From the NCBI GenBank assembly GCA_964251675.1, contig CAXUKS010000019.1, forward strand, positions 8,550 through 72,549: a stretch of DNA of 64,000 nt, in the 5' to 3' direction. The translations under genes and the position numbers were made by a program. This document shows, one piece after another, positions 24,941-34,505 of this stretch. Positions within the stretch are counted from its first letter, which is position 1. Every line of letters starts with the position of its first letter. The notes under the pieces were generated by a model. The model was not told the origin of the DNA. It saw only the letters and a program-made list of their open reading frames with translations, and made no database searches. This DNA comes from JANXMY01 sp964251675 (lineage in GTDB: Bacteria > Armatimonadota > Armatimonadia > Armatimonadales > Capsulimonadaceae).

Positions 24941-27523
24941 AGGCCCCACCGCCCGCACCAAATCACGCAAGGGGTCAGTGCCGTCGGTGACATGGGAGTT
25001 GTCAAAATCCAGCACATACCCGTCCCATTCGGCCTTGTCTCTCGCCGGGTCCGGCAGCAGGGTTTGCAGACTGCGGGCCAAAGCGTCAATGTCAGTAGCA
25101 TCGGTCACGGTCACCCGCACGAGGGCCTCCCGGCCCCGTTTGGCAGCTGCCACGCTGCCGGGCGACGACGGCAGGGCGGGCGGCATTTGATGCGGGTCGT
25201 CCCACGTTGTCAGCGCGTGGGGATAAAAGTAGACGCGGTCCATGAAGATAGGCTTGTGAGCCGACGCTGGAATCGCCTGCCGCAGCTCTGTCAGCAACAG
25301 GGCGCTGGCCCCCAGCCGGGCCTCGCTCCACTGCTTTGTCAGCGCCGTTTCTGCCGTGCTGTCGTCAAACGTCGGCAGGCTCAGGTCGTCGCTGTGCCAG
25401 CTATCGGTGATGTCTACGGGGTCCGCATGGAACGCCCGCAGGAACGCCAGACGCATGGCCGAGGTGTAGCCGAGGTCCTCAGCCAGGGGATACCCCAGCC
25501 CCTTGCCCTGCACGGCATCTTCCCAGATGAAGCCTGCCAGCCCCGAACGCGAGGCCAGGCCGCGCACGGTGTCTATCAGCGTCTTTTTGACCGTGTCCGA
25601 AACCGGGCTGGCAGACACCGGCGGCGGCACGGCGGGGTAGAACAGCCCTTCGGCGTCATAGCCAATCAAGAAGTGGCTGTTTTGGCCCAGAATATCGAGG
25701 TCCCAGGTGTCTTTCGGAGGCGTGTATCCCCACGACAGCAGACTGAGGTCGGCATAAACGGCAATGCCTGTGCCCTGCGTCTGCTTCAAAGCCTCGGTCA
25801 AAATATCCGTGCCTTTGGCCGCAATGTGCGACTTGCCCTCGGAGAACACGTTCAGCCACAGCTCATTCAGCCCGACTTTCTGCATGGCGGCAACCAGCGC
25901 ATCCACAGCGGCGGGCGTCTTTGGGTGTCCGATGACGGCCCGACGGGCGCGGGAGTGGAGCAAAGGCGGCAAGGGCGGCGCGGGCGGCAGCCTGGCGAGA
26001 GCAGCTTTTTCTTCTTCGATGTCGCGGGAATTGTTGACTTCATTGAGATGGAGAAACAGATTGGAAGCGGCACCGCGAATGTCAGTTTCTACGGGCTTAT
26101 TCACGCCAGGAAGCAGCAGCTGCAGTGTGTAATTGGGGAACATTCTGACTTCTTGGGTCAGGTCCGGCTCCTGCGGCGGCTCGTCGCTGCTCTGGGTGGC
26201 TTCCCCCGCCTGCTTCGCTTCGTAGGCCGCTGCAATTTGATGCACCCGGTTTTGCTGGGCCGCGTTCAGCTTGGCGTAAGGAACCCTATACTGATCAAAC
26301 TCATAGTTATCACTCAACAGGCTGGCCTGACTGGGGATTACGGCCAGAGGGTCCCCGAACGCAGACAGCGACGGGGACTTCCCGGCGCGGTTTTTGATCA
26401 GAGTGTCGCTTGCCGTGTTTACTAGTATCCGGCTCTTATAAAAAGCGCCATGTAACAGATTGAACAGCCGTCGGCGGCGCGTACCGACGCCTTCGAGATC
26501 ATCGGTCAGCACATAGGCCGGGCCAACCTGCCGGTACGTTCCCGCGACGGCTAATGCCAGCGCCCGCAGCACATCCGCCGCCGGAGCTTCGGGTGTGGGG
26601 CCGATGAAGGTCAGCGCCCGCGACGCATAATGCGGATCGGCGTACAGCTCCGTCTGCGTTTTAGCCGCAATCCGCGCCACCAGGTCTGCCACGGTTTTCA
26701 TCCCGGTCAGCGAAACCGGAGGCTGAAACTTGGCGTCGCTGAGGAGCAGGCCGCTGGACTTCGATGTATTGGAGACCACCGCCTGCACAATGACATTGTT
26801 TTCGGTCACTGCGTCATTTTTAGGCTGCCAGGTGTGAAGATTGGCGAGGGCCACAGGAGGCCCGGAAAAGTAGATGGTCCTGCCTTTCTTGTCAGAAATA
26901 TAAATGTCCGCCGACTGGCCCAGCCGCACGCGCACACTGTCAATCTGGTCGGACAGGTTGCGCGTGTCCATGCGCTGGCTGTCTGGCAGCTTCGCCTGCG
27001 CCAGGTCCTGCGAAGCCACCCAAAGCTGCCCGTGAGGAAACAGGGCATGAAAGAGGCTCTTTTGCGTGTCGTCGGTCAGGTCAGTCAATCCGAGGCCGCC
27101 CTCGGACGTAAACGCCTTCCACTGCACGTCGTTCAGACTGGCCGCAAACAGATGAAACGCCGTGTCCTGGTCCACATCCCCAGACGAGTCGGGCGAGGCA
27201 GGATTGGTGTTGAGCAGAACATGGGCAGCCGGGGCAATCGCGGTGACGCTGCCGAAGTCCTGCGTCTCGTCGCCAAAGGTGTTAGCCAGCACGGTGACGG
27301 AAGCATCGGCGGGCGGGGGCAGCGTGCCATCGGGCAGGGTGACTTTATCCGCGCCCACGGCCAGCAGAACGCCTTTGGCGGGCGGTAGCAGGTGGGTGAG
27401 AGCCTGGGCGAGTGTGAGCGGCGCGGGGGCTTTGACGGGAGGCTTAACGGGCGGAGTCTGTGCCCCGGCGTGTCCGGCAACGCCGAGCAAAAGCAGGGTC
27501 AGCGGCAGTATGGTGTGTCTCAT
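24938..27523 (-). CDS. Large secreted protein, STN-like plus glycosidase-like region (paralogue 1)
   Basis: About 861 residues from ATG 27523 after an AAGGGA site. Signal peptide (LPLTLLLLGVAGHAGAQ), Pro-rich linker, an N-terminal region of unknown fold, then about 270-345 (SLTGMKTVADLVARIAAKTQTELYADPHYASRALTFIG...LAVAGTYRQVGPAYVLTDD), which resembles secretin/TonB N-terminal (STN) domains. From about 535 to the end it looks like a TIM-barrel glycosidase-like domain (VGLNELWLNVFSEGKSH, GTGIAVYADLSLLSWG, SRSGLAGFIWEDAVQGKGLGY). Close paralogue at 44717-47383. Function unknown, probably extracellular. Confidence 0.7.
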   Translation of the reverse strand: MRHTILPLTLLLLGVAGHAGAQTPPVKPPVKAPAPLTLAQALTHLLPPAKGVLLAVGADKVTLPDGTLPPPADASVTVLANTFGDETQDFGSVTAIAPAAHVLLNTNPASPDSSGDVDQDTAFHLFAASLNDVQWKAFTSEGGLGLTDLTDDTQKSLFHALFPHGQLWVASQDLAQAKLPDSQRMDTRNLSDQIDSVRVRLGQSADIYISDKKGRTIYFSGPPVALANLHTWQPKNDAVTENNVIVQAVVSNTSKSSGLLLSDAKFQPPVSLTGMKTVADLVARIAAKTQTELYADPHYASRALTFIGPTPEAPAADVLRALALAVAGTYRQVGPAYVLTDDLEGVGTRRRRLFNLLHGAFYKSRILVNTASDTLIKNRAGKSPSLSAFGDPLAVIPSQASLLSDNYEFDQYRVPYAKLNAAQQNRVHQIAAAYEAKQAGEATQSSDEPPQEPDLTQEVRMFPNYTLQLLLPGVNKPVETDIRGAASNLFLHLNEVNNSRDIEEEKAALARLPPAPPLPPLLHSRARRAVIGHPKTPAAVDALVAAMQKVGLNELWLNVFSEGKSHIAAKGTDILTEALKQTQGTGIAVYADLSLLSWGYTPPKDTWDLDILGQNSHFLIGYDAEGLFYPAVPPPVSASPVSDTVKKTLIDTVRGLASRSGLAGFIWEDAVQGKGLGYPLAEDLGYTSAMRLAFLRAFHADPVDITDSWHSDDLSLPTFDDSTAETALTKQWSEARLGASALLLTELRQAIPASAHKPIFMDRVYFYPHALTTWDDPHQMPPALPSSPGSVAAAKRGREALVRVTVTDATDIDALARSLQTLLPDPARDKAEWDGYVLDFDNSHVTDGTDPLRDLVRAVGP

Positions 27524-27577
27524 AGTCCCTTGAACGGGGAACGGGGGCAGAAGGGTTCGGTGGGCCAAGCCAATTCA

Positions 27578-27741
27578 GAGACCTACCTTCCTTGCTTCGC
27601 TCATTCTTCGCTTCGCAGGGTCCTCCCTAAAGGGAGGATTAGGAGTAGAGGCAGACGGCCTGCGAATTTGTCCGTATCCTTCCTTAAGGAAGGACCCTGC
27701 GAAGCGAAGAATGAGCGAAGCAAGGAAGGTAGGTTTCCGAC
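27578..27741. repeat. Family B inverted repeat
   Basis: GACCTACCTTCCTTGCTTCG...CTCCCTAAAGGGAGG at left, and CCTTCCTTAAGGAAGGACC...GCAAGGAAGGTAGG at right. It separates the molybdoenzyme gene from the secreted-protein gene downstream of it. Confidence 0.8.
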
Positions 27742-27768
27742 TCCCCCAGAATTGGGGGCGTGGGCCTT

Positions 27769-28686
27769 TTACAGCCCGTCGTAGTGCGAATAGCCCCGGT
27801 TCTGGCCGTCGGCGTCTTCGCTGCTCCAATAGTCTTTGGGCTGCGTAGCGGTGTAGCTGATTTTGGTGATGGCTTTGATGTTTTTGAGGCCCAGCTTCAT
27901 CGGAACCAGCAGGCGCAGGGGAGCGCCGTGTTCGACCGTGAGCGGGACCATCTGCTGCTGTTCATTGTTCTGGTGGGTTGCCAGCAGGGTCTGCGGATGG
28001 CGGGCGGTGTCCAGGTCGATAGAGACATAGTACGGGTCCGGGTCGCCGTAGTAATCCAGATTGAGCGACGAGTCCAGCCGCGCCCATTTCATCTCGGGGG
28101 CGGGCGGGTAGGCGTTCAGGAAGTCCGCGAAGCGCAGGCCGCCCCACCCCGCGATCTGGCTCCAGCCTTCGACGCATACCAGCCGGGTCACCTGATCCTG
28201 CCGCCCGCCGTTCTGGTCAATCAAGGCGTTGATAGTCTGCGCGGTCAGATGCTCGACTTTGCCCGACGCGAGGCCGGTCACGGTCATGGTCCAGTCGGGA
28301 ATGTAGGATGGGTCAGGCGTCTGGCCGTCATAATTGTTTCGCAGCTCCCGCGCCGCCTGCGACAGATCATAGGTCGGCACCAGACGGTTCGGCGAATAGA
28401 GGGCTTCAGCCACGTCGTCGTCAAAGGCCAGCGCCTTGTTCAGCAGGCGCTCTTTGCGGGCCTGGTTGACCACGGGCTTCAGGCCCACCCGCGCCCGTGT
28501 GTCTTCCGGCAGGATATAGGCCACCCCGGCGGCGGCCAGAAGGACGCCCGCGCCGTAAATCAGAAAATCCCGGCGCGACTGCGCGGCCAGCGTCCGCTGC
28601 GGCACGTCGACGGGGGGCGGCAGGTCGGTGGGGAATGGCGGCTCGTTGTGGGCGGTCGGTTCGGATGGGGATGTGGCGTTGGACAT
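27769..28686 (-). CDS. Tat-exported molybdopterin oxidoreductase (MsrP/sulfite-oxidase fold)
   Basis: 305 residues. QSRRDFLIYGAGVLLAAAGVAYIL is a Tat signal or anchor preceded by a long Pro-rich N-terminus. VTGLASGKVEHLTAQTINAL and RLVCVEGWSQIAGWGGLRFADFL match the sulfite-oxidase-fold molybdopterin domain, with the molybdenum-ligating Cys in LVCVEGW. PYYVSIDLDTARHPQTLLA and EHGAPLRLLVPMKLGLKNIKAITKI complete the domain. MsrP repairs methionine sulfoxide in the periplasm with a membrane haem partner (MsrQ); no such gene is beside it. Confidence 0.88.
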   Translation of the reverse strand: MSNATSPSEPTAHNEPPFPTDLPPPVDVPQRTLAAQSRRDFLIYGAGVLLAAAGVAYILPEDTRARVGLKPVVNQARKERLLNKALAFDDDVAEALYSPNRLVPTYDLSQAARELRNNYDGQTPDPSYIPDWTMTVTGLASGKVEHLTAQTINALIDQNGGRQDQVTRLVCVEGWSQIAGWGGLRFADFLNAYPPAPEMKWARLDSSLNLDYYGDPDPYYVSIDLDTARHPQTLLATHQNNEQQQMVPLTVEHGAPLRLLVPMKLGLKNIKAITKISYTATQPKDYWSSEDADGQNRGYSHYDGL

Positions 28687-28746
28687 AGCGGTTCTCCGGT
28701 GCAGGCTCTGCTTGTTTCTACAATCGGCAGGCCACAGAAGTTCCCC

Positions 28747-30822
28747 CTATTTCACGGTCAGCACGCCCGTCCCGCGTGTGTCCCGCGATGATGCCCCGAC
28801 TTCCACCGCATACCGGCCCGGCGCGGTGCGCCAGGTGTGCGTGGCCGTGTCCCAGTATTGGAATGCACGGGCGGGGAGCGAAAAAGACACGGCTTTCTTC
28901 TGGCCGGGCAGGAGCGAGACGCGGGCGAATCCTTTGAGCTGACGCTCCGGCTCGCCGGGCACAGGGGCCAGCGGGCGCAGATAAAGCTGCGCGATTTCGT
29001 CCCCGGCCCGCGTGCCCGTGTTTTGCAGCGTGACACGGACCACTGCGGTTTTGCCCCCGCTGACCGTCTTCGGCACTTGCAGGCCGCTGTAGGCAAATGT
29101 CGTGTAGGACAGCCCGAAGCCGAAGGGGAACTGCGGCGTGATCTGGGCGGCGTCAAAGTGCCGGTAACCCATCAAAACACCCTCGGCGTAGCGGACCGTT
29201 TTGCCGTCGCCGGGGTAATTGCCCCAGTCCGAGTAGTCCTCGCGCCGCACGGCCAGCGTGTCGGCCAGCTTGCCGGAGGGGTTTGTTTGGCCGAACACGA
29301 TCTCGCCGACCGCTGTGCCCGTCTCCTGCCCGGCATACCAGGCATTGAGGACGCCGCGCACCTGCGGGAGCCACGCGCTCATTAAAAGCGGTGTTCCAGC
29401 ATTCAGCACGACAACCGTGTTCGGGTTGGCTTTGGCGACCGCTGCAATCAGCGCCTCCTGATCGCCCGGCAGATGCAGATTAGGCGGGTCCATTTCCTCG
29501 CCTTCATACGTGTTGTCCGTGCCGACCACGACCACGGCGGCGTCGGACTTCGCGGCCAGCGCCACGGCTTCAGCCAACATGGCGGGCGTGCCAGGCTTGA
29601 TACGCGGGCAGCCCTCGGCGTAGGTGACAGCGACGCCCGCTCCCGCCGCTTTTTTGAGGCCGTCTAAGATGGACACGGTGTAGAACGTCGGAATGTCCGC
29701 GCTCCACCGTCCGCCGAGCGGCGTGTCGGCGGCATTCGGGCCAATCACCGCCAGCGTCTTGATCTTTTTCGGGTCCAGCGGCAGGATGGCTTTGACGTTT
29801 TGCAGCAGCGTGATCCCTTCGCGGGCGGCTTTGAGGGCCAGCGCCCGGTGTGCGGGGCTGCCCATGACCGATACGGGCGGGACGACCGGGTGATCCAGTT
29901 GGCCCGTCCGGGCCAGCACCCGCAGAACGCGCAAAACCCGCTCATCAATTTGCGCCTGCGTGATCTTGCCTGCTGTCAGCGCCGCCGTCAGCGCGGCGGG
30001 GCTGTAGACATTGGGGCTGGGCATTTCCAGGTCCACGCCGCCCCAGATGTCGGCCACGGTGTCGTGCTGCGAACTCCAATCGCCAATCACCAGCCCGTCC
30101 CAGCCCCACTGTGCCCGCAGCAGATCGGTCAGCAGGGACCGGTTCTCGGACATATACGTGCCGTTGACATGGTTCAGCGCATTCATCAGCGACCAGGCGT
30201 GCGCCTCTCGGACGGCGGCCTCAAAGGGGGCCAGATAAATCTCATGCAGGGGCCGCTCCTCAATTTGTACGTCAATCGAATGCCGCCCGGTTTCCTGATC
30301 ATTGCCGACAAAATGCTTGGGGCAGGCGGCCACCCCGACGCCCTGCATCCCGTCAATATACGCCACGCCCAGCCGGGCGGTGAGATACGGGTCTTCGCTG
30401 AAGCCCTCAAAAAACCGCCCATCCTGCGGCGTCCGGTGCAGGTTCACGCACGGTCCGTACACAATCTGCCGGTTCTTCGCCCGCGCCTCTTCACCAATCG
30501 CCGCGCCGATTTCTTTGACTAGCCCGGCGTCCCACGACGACGCCATGACCACTTCCATCGGGAACGCCGTCGCCGGGCCGTCGCGCAGCCCCTGCGGGGC
30601 ATCGATGGTCCGCAGGGACGGGATGCCGAGCCGGGGAATGGCCGGGGTGTTCAGCTTCAGCGGGTCATTGCCGCTGTCCAGCGCCAGCAGGCTCAGCTTC
30701 TCCGACTGCGTCATCTGCGTAAGCAGCGAGCTAATGCGCGTCTCCATCGGTACAGGCGCATCGGCCCGAACGGTTCCCAGAATGCCGAGCAGCAGCGCGG
30801 CGGCCACAAATAAAAACTTCAT
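28747..30822 (-). CDS. Secreted glycoside hydrolase family 3 (beta-glucosidase-like)
   Basis: About 691 residues from ATG 30822, fixed by a TACAAT -10 (30829-30834) 6 nt upstream; the longer frame to 31029 crosses the divergent pseudopilin promoter. Signal peptide (FLFVAAALLLGILGTVRA), GH3 N-terminal barrel (KHFVGNDQETGRHSID, nucleophile Asp in LVIGDWSSQHDTV), GH3 C-terminal sandwich (ALKAAREGITLLQN, GTDNTYEGEEMD, GLSYTTFAYS) and a fibronectin type III-like end (GDEIAQLYLRPL...GFARVSLLPGQKKAVSF). Hydrolyses terminal beta-linked sugars outside the cell. Confidence 0.93.
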   Translation of the reverse strand: MKFLFVAAALLLGILGTVRADAPVPMETRISSLLTQMTQSEKLSLLALDSGNDPLKLNTPAIPRLGIPSLRTIDAPQGLRDGPATAFPMEVVMASSWDAGLVKEIGAAIGEEARAKNRQIVYGPCVNLHRTPQDGRFFEGFSEDPYLTARLGVAYIDGMQGVGVAACPKHFVGNDQETGRHSIDVQIEERPLHEIYLAPFEAAVREAHAWSLMNALNHVNGTYMSENRSLLTDLLRAQWGWDGLVIGDWSSQHDTVADIWGGVDLEMPSPNVYSPAALTAALTAGKITQAQIDERVLRVLRVLARTGQLDHPVVPPVSVMGSPAHRALALKAAREGITLLQNVKAILPLDPKKIKTLAVIGPNAADTPLGGRWSADIPTFYTVSILDGLKKAAGAGVAVTYAEGCPRIKPGTPAMLAEAVALAAKSDAAVVVVGTDNTYEGEEMDPPNLHLPGDQEALIAAVAKANPNTVVVLNAGTPLLMSAWLPQVRGVLNAWYAGQETGTAVGEIVFGQTNPSGKLADTLAVRREDYSDWGNYPGDGKTVRYAEGVLMGYRHFDAAQITPQFPFGFGLSYTTFAYSGLQVPKTVSGGKTAVVRVTLQNTGTRAGDEIAQLYLRPLAPVPGEPERQLKGFARVSLLPGQKKAVSFSLPARAFQYWDTATHTWRTAPGRYAVEVGASSRDTRGTGVLTVK

Positions 30823-30919
30823 GCGCTTATTGTACACCGCCCCCCAAAATCTTTTTTCGCAAACCGAACCCTTTTGCCCTGCTTCCCCGTTCCTGCTTGT
30901 ATACAAAGGAGCCTCCGCA

Positions 30920-31678
30920 ATGATACAGAAACACTTCGGATTTACGCTGATTGAACTGCTGATCGTGATGGCGATCATCGCCCTGCTGGCAGCCCTTTTG
31001 TTCCCCGTGTTTGCCCATGCGCGAGGCAAAGGCTATCAAACGGCTTGTGCCAGCAATTTGAAACAGATTGGTCTGGCGGCGGCTGAATACAGTCAGGATA
31101 ATGAGGGCCTGATGTTTCCGGCGCTGGGCCATGCCTACGACAATGGGACAATTGTGACATGGGGCGGGTGCAAAGTAGAGAGGCCAACTCCCCGTTTTGA
31201 CACAGCCTGCGGGCGTCTCTCTGCCTACGTCAAAAACAAGAGCCTCTGGAACTGTCCGGCAGCGCCGAACGCCGAATTCACGTATGGCCTCAATATTGCC
31301 TATGCACGAACAGAAATTGCCCAGAAGCATCCGGTTTCAGTGGCACAGATCGGCGATCCTGCGGGGACAATTTTGGTGGCAGACCATGTTGCTGTTGCGC
31401 CCAGTGACCTGGAACTGCCTCCTTCTGTCTATATGCCGTCTGATAAGCAGGCTGTTGTCGCCGGGCGGCACTTTGGCCGGGCCAACGTTCTGTGGGCGGA
31501 TGATCACGTCACCGCCAGGCATCCGGTCGCTTCGTTTGCTTACAATTCCTATTCCACTGGTCCCTTGACGGTAAAGCAGTTGCAGCAGCGCAATCAAGGC
31601 GACATCCTGCGAGTCGCTTACACCGGAAACCCGGATCAAGACAACTATTATTATGCGCTGTCAAAGGCAGTGCTGTAG
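30920..31678 (+). CDS. Pseudopilin with class III signal (H-x9-DG type)
   Basis: 252 residues after AAAGGAG. Type IV pilin-like N-terminus GFTLIELLIVMAIIALLAALLFPVFAHARGKG, cleaved before Phe by a prepilin peptidase, then ACASNLKQIGLAAAEYSQDNEG and a C-terminal RHFGRANVLWADDHV, the variant H-x9-DG motif. Such proteins are highly multiplied in Armatimonadota and Planctomycetes; roles in secretion or surface structures are presumed. First of a pseudopilin/GspF cluster. Confidence 0.88.
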   Translation: MIQKHFGFTLIELLIVMAIIALLAALLFPVFAHARGKGYQTACASNLKQIGLAAAEYSQDNEGLMFPALGHAYDNGTIVTWGGCKVERPTPRFDTACGRLSAYVKNKSLWNCPAAPNAEFTYGLNIAYARTEIAQKHPVSVAQIGDPAGTILVADHVAVAPSDLELPPSVYMPSDKQAVVAGRHFGRANVLWADDHVTARHPVASFAYNSYSTGPLTVKQLQQRNQGDILRVAYTGNPDQDNYYYALSKAVL

Positions 31679-31736
31679 AGGGACAGTGTCCCTTTTTACT
31701 TTGAGACGTCTTTCTTCTGTGGGATATATTTTGACA

Positions 31737-32438
31737 ATGAAACACAAACACTTCGGTTTCACGCTCGTTGAGCTTCTCATTGTCATTGGCATCATCGCTG
31801 CTCTGGCGTCGATTTTGTTTCCGGTATTCCTATCCGTCCGTGCCAAAGGACGGCAGGCAGTGTGTGTCTCCAACCTGCGCCAGCTCAGCACCGCCGTGCT
31901 CCAGTATGCCGTAGATTATGACGACCATTATCCCTACGGCGGCGACCCAAGCGATTTGGCAACGGATAGCTGGGGTGGCAGCGAGTTTGCCTCTCAGATT
32001 GATATCATGAAAGCGCAAAATGCCTACTTGCCTAACGTGATGAGCGCGTTTGTCAAAGACCGTGAATTGTGGCACTGCCCCGCCGATACCGGCTATGACA
32101 AGACGGGTCTCAACGAAAACATTCCACTGGACGCTCATCCTTCCTGCTTTGAGGTATACGGCATGAGCTACGCCTACACCACCCTGCTGGCCGTGCAGGG
32201 GCAGACACTCACGAGCGTCCGGGCTTGGAGCCGCAAGCCGCCTTACTCCGAGCATGACCCCGCCGACATCCCGCTGCTGTCCGATGCGGTAGGGCATTGG
32301 CACGGGGGGACGGACCCCAAAGATGAGCGTCTTAATCTCGTGATGCTGGATGGGCACGTGATCACGGTGGATGAAGAGCGTTCTGCCAAATTGCAGCGCA
32401 TCATCTTCAATGTGCCCTCGGCTCCGGTTGAACTCTGA
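31737..32438 (+). CDS. Pseudopilin, DDHYPYGGDP subtype (copy 1)
   Basis: 233 residues. N-terminus GFTLVELLIVIGIIAALASILFPVFLSVRAKGR. The body shares with copy 2 (34917) YDDHYPYGGDPSDLATDSW, HPSCFEVYGMSYAYTTLLA and VGHWHGGTD...VMLDGHVITVDEERS. TATATT (31725-31730) ends 6 nt before the ATG, so it may be transcribed as a leaderless mRNA from its own promoter. Confidence 0.88.
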   Translation: MKHKHFGFTLVELLIVIGIIAALASILFPVFLSVRAKGRQAVCVSNLRQLSTAVLQYAVDYDDHYPYGGDPSDLATDSWGGSEFASQIDIMKAQNAYLPNVMSAFVKDRELWHCPADTGYDKTGLNENIPLDAHPSCFEVYGMSYAYTTLLAVQGQTLTSVRAWSRKPPYSEHDPADIPLLSDAVGHWHGGTDPKDERLNLVMLDGHVITVDEERSAKLQRIIFNVPSAPVEL

Positions 32439-32457
32439 TACGCGGATACCACACTTT

Positions 32458-33387
32458 ATGTTACTCAGCCATTTTTTTCGTCAGCTCTCTGTGATGCTGG
32501 ATGCCGGAGTCTCCATCACGGAAGCGACCGGCGTGCTGGCGCGGCAGTCGCCTTCGCGGATGCTTGCTCCCTGCCTGCATTCCCTCCATAAATCGGTGTG
32601 GCAGGGCAGTTCGCTGAGTCAGGCTTGCACCGCCTGCCCGCGCTGCTTCTCGGCGTTTCACGTGGCGGCGATTGCCGCCGGAGAACGCTCCGGCACTCTG
32701 GTCGCTTCCTTGCGCCACCTCGCCGACGCTCTGGAAGAGCAGCACGCGCTCAGCCTGGAAATCAAACGGGAGCTTTTCTATCCCCGGCTTGTCATGTTCC
32801 TAGTGCTGTGCTTGTGGCCGGTCGTGCTGGGGAGCCTGCGCGAGAAGCCGGGGCTGCTCGTGCTGTGCGGCGTTCTGCCGCTGCTGACGTTCGGCCTGCT
32901 GCTGCTTCTGGGAACCCTGCTGCCGCGTCTTTCCGGGCGTCCCAAACCATACATGGACCGCCTGATCCTGAAAATTCCAGTCCTGGGACGCACGGCCCAC
33001 CTGATCGGCCAGACCTACTTTGCCCGGCATCTGTCATTTCTGTACGGCGCGGGCCTGTCCTTGCCGGAAGCCGTCCGCCTGGCCTCGGATGCCTGCGGAA
33101 ACACCTGCCTTGCCTCTCGGCTTCGGCCTGCGGCGGCCCGGATGGAGCGGGGCGCGGGGCTGGCTCAGGCACTGAGCGCGACTGACACTCTGGACCCGAT
33201 TATTCTGACGCTGGCCCGAACCGGCGAAGTCACCGGGGACCTGGCCCCGGCCTTAGCGAAGGCGGTGGAGCATATTCAGCGTATCACAGAGACCTCGCTC
33301 CACACCCTGAAGCTCAGTCTGGGTCTGGCCGCGCTCTTTAATGCTGGCTTTTGTGTCGCGGCCATTATGCTGGCGGCATACACTTAG
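32458..33387 (+). CDS. GspF/PilC-type inner-membrane secretion protein
   Basis: 309 residues. Two T2SSF domains: FFRQLSVMLDAGVSITEAT...AIAAGERSGTLVASLRHLADALE and FARHLSFLYGAGLSLPEAV...LARTGEVTGDLAPALAKAVEHI, with hydrophobic segments after each (MFLVLCLWPVVLG; GLAALFNAGFCVAAIML). GspF is the membrane platform of type II secretion or type IV pili. It is about 90 residues shorter than typical, and no ATPase or secretin gene is adjacent. Start ATG 32458, 20 nt after the pseudopilin stop. Confidence 0.88.
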   Translation: MLLSHFFRQLSVMLDAGVSITEATGVLARQSPSRMLAPCLHSLHKSVWQGSSLSQACTACPRCFSAFHVAAIAAGERSGTLVASLRHLADALEEQHALSLEIKRELFYPRLVMFLVLCLWPVVLGSLREKPGLLVLCGVLPLLTFGLLLLLGTLLPRLSGRPKPYMDRLILKIPVLGRTAHLIGQTYFARHLSFLYGAGLSLPEAVRLASDACGNTCLASRLRPAAARMERGAGLAQALSATDTLDPIILTLARTGEVTGDLAPALAKAVEHIQRITETSLHTLKLSLGLAALFNAGFCVAAIMLAAYT

Positions 33388-33388
33388 A

Positions 33389-33463
33389 TTATCCCGGAAC
33401 AGCCAGTTTGTAGCCGACGCCGTGGACGGTCTGGATAAACTTGACTTCGTGGTCCACGCTGAT
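33389..33463 (-). pseudogene. Remnant 3' end of an OmpR-type response regulator
   Basis: The minus strand reads ..VDHEVKFIQTVHGVGYKLAVPG-stop. This matches the last residues of the intact regulator at 35658-36341 (..ADHAVKLIQTVHGVGYKLAVPAPEG). The rest of the gene is absent. The following about 200 bp (33464-33670) holds no recognisable gene. Confidence 0.7.
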
Positions 33464-33670
33464 CGGGCACGTCATGTGGTTCCGAGGTTCAGCCGTCTCC
33501 AGGGGAGGCAGCAATCCCAGCGCCGGGTGCGCCTAGGACACCAGCGGCAGCCCCTGCGCCTCCGACTCGAACCGGCCAGCGGCCTCCACGGACTACAGTG
33601 GTTCGGGCCTTGCGGCCACCTTCAGCCTGCGTTAGGGCAGTCTCTAGCAAACTCTATGAGAAAGTAGTAA

Positions 33671-34204
33671 ATGTTATTAAATAAAAATCTTGCTCTCTTT
33701 TTGATACTCGTTAGCATCACTATCATTGGCATTGTGGTTTGGCGTTCATGGCCGACTTCGCCAGCAAGGCAAAATACTCGTCATCTTGGCAATAAATTAC
33801 AGGAACAGGGGATTGAGACACAATCTGACTATATCAGATTTAAGCAGATTGAGACACAAATAAAGCAGACCAAATCCATTTCTGACTCCGACCTAGAGTG
33901 GATGCTTGCGCTGATGAAAAAGCCTTCGACACATCCAGAGATAGTCGTTCCTGATGTCCTAGCAGTAATAGATTTGCTGAAGATCATGACGCCTTCTCAA
34001 AAACAGAGCATTTTTGACGCGGCAGTTCCCTTGCTGACATCCAATTCAAGCACTGACACATATCACTTTATTCCACAGACGGCGGCAAACGTGCTTGGAC
34101 ATTTGGGGGATGCAAAAGCAATTCCATATCTCCAGCCGCTCCTGAACAACCCTGACCCCGATGTGCGGGAACGTGCCCGGCATGCGCTGGATAAACTGCA
34201 TTAG
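33671..34204 (+). CDS. Membrane-anchored HEAT-repeat-like protein
   Basis: 177 residues. One N-terminal hydrophobic helix (LALFLILVSITIIGIVVW), then helical repeats ending TAANVLGHLGDAKAIPYLQPLLNNPDPDVRERARHALDKL, a clear HEAT/PBS-lyase type repeat. Contains KSISDSDLEWMLALMKKP, closely matching the lipoprotein at 34506. Probably a scaffold or binding protein; function unknown. Confidence 0.65.
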   Translation: MLLNKNLALFLILVSITIIGIVVWRSWPTSPARQNTRHLGNKLQEQGIETQSDYIRFKQIETQIKQTKSISDSDLEWMLALMKKPSTHPEIVVPDVLAVIDLLKIMTPSQKQSIFDAAVPLLTSNSSTDTYHFIPQTAANVLGHLGDAKAIPYLQPLLNNPDPDVRERARHALDKLH

Positions 34205-34505
34205 GAGAAAGCAGGATAAAAATGAACAGTCCGTGCAACTTTTTATCCTCGGGCGTGTCACAAAGAGCAAGTGGTCCTTCGTTCACTTTTGACTTGCCCT
34301 CATTAACAGGGAGGAAACAATCTTTGGCGCTGACCGAACTTTTTTTGCCTCCGGCTACGTCTTTTTCTCTGTCTGGTTCTGCAACAAGAGCAGTCCCAAT
34401 CCCAGGCCGCATTAGCCGAAGCACAGGCAAACACAGCATAGACGAACGAAGCGCCGCTGACCACGGTGAATGGATCAACAGAACTACTTTCCGAGGAGAA
34501 AATTT

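Noticed and set aside
24875..26425. 516-aa plus-strand frame over the secreted paralogue 1
   Set aside because: Starts inside a family B repeat and lies antisense to a gene with signal peptide and paralogue.
34068..34478. Possible genes on either strand between the HEAT-like and lipoprotein genes
   Set aside because: No ribosome site, signal peptide or recognisable domain; overlapping frames on both strands.
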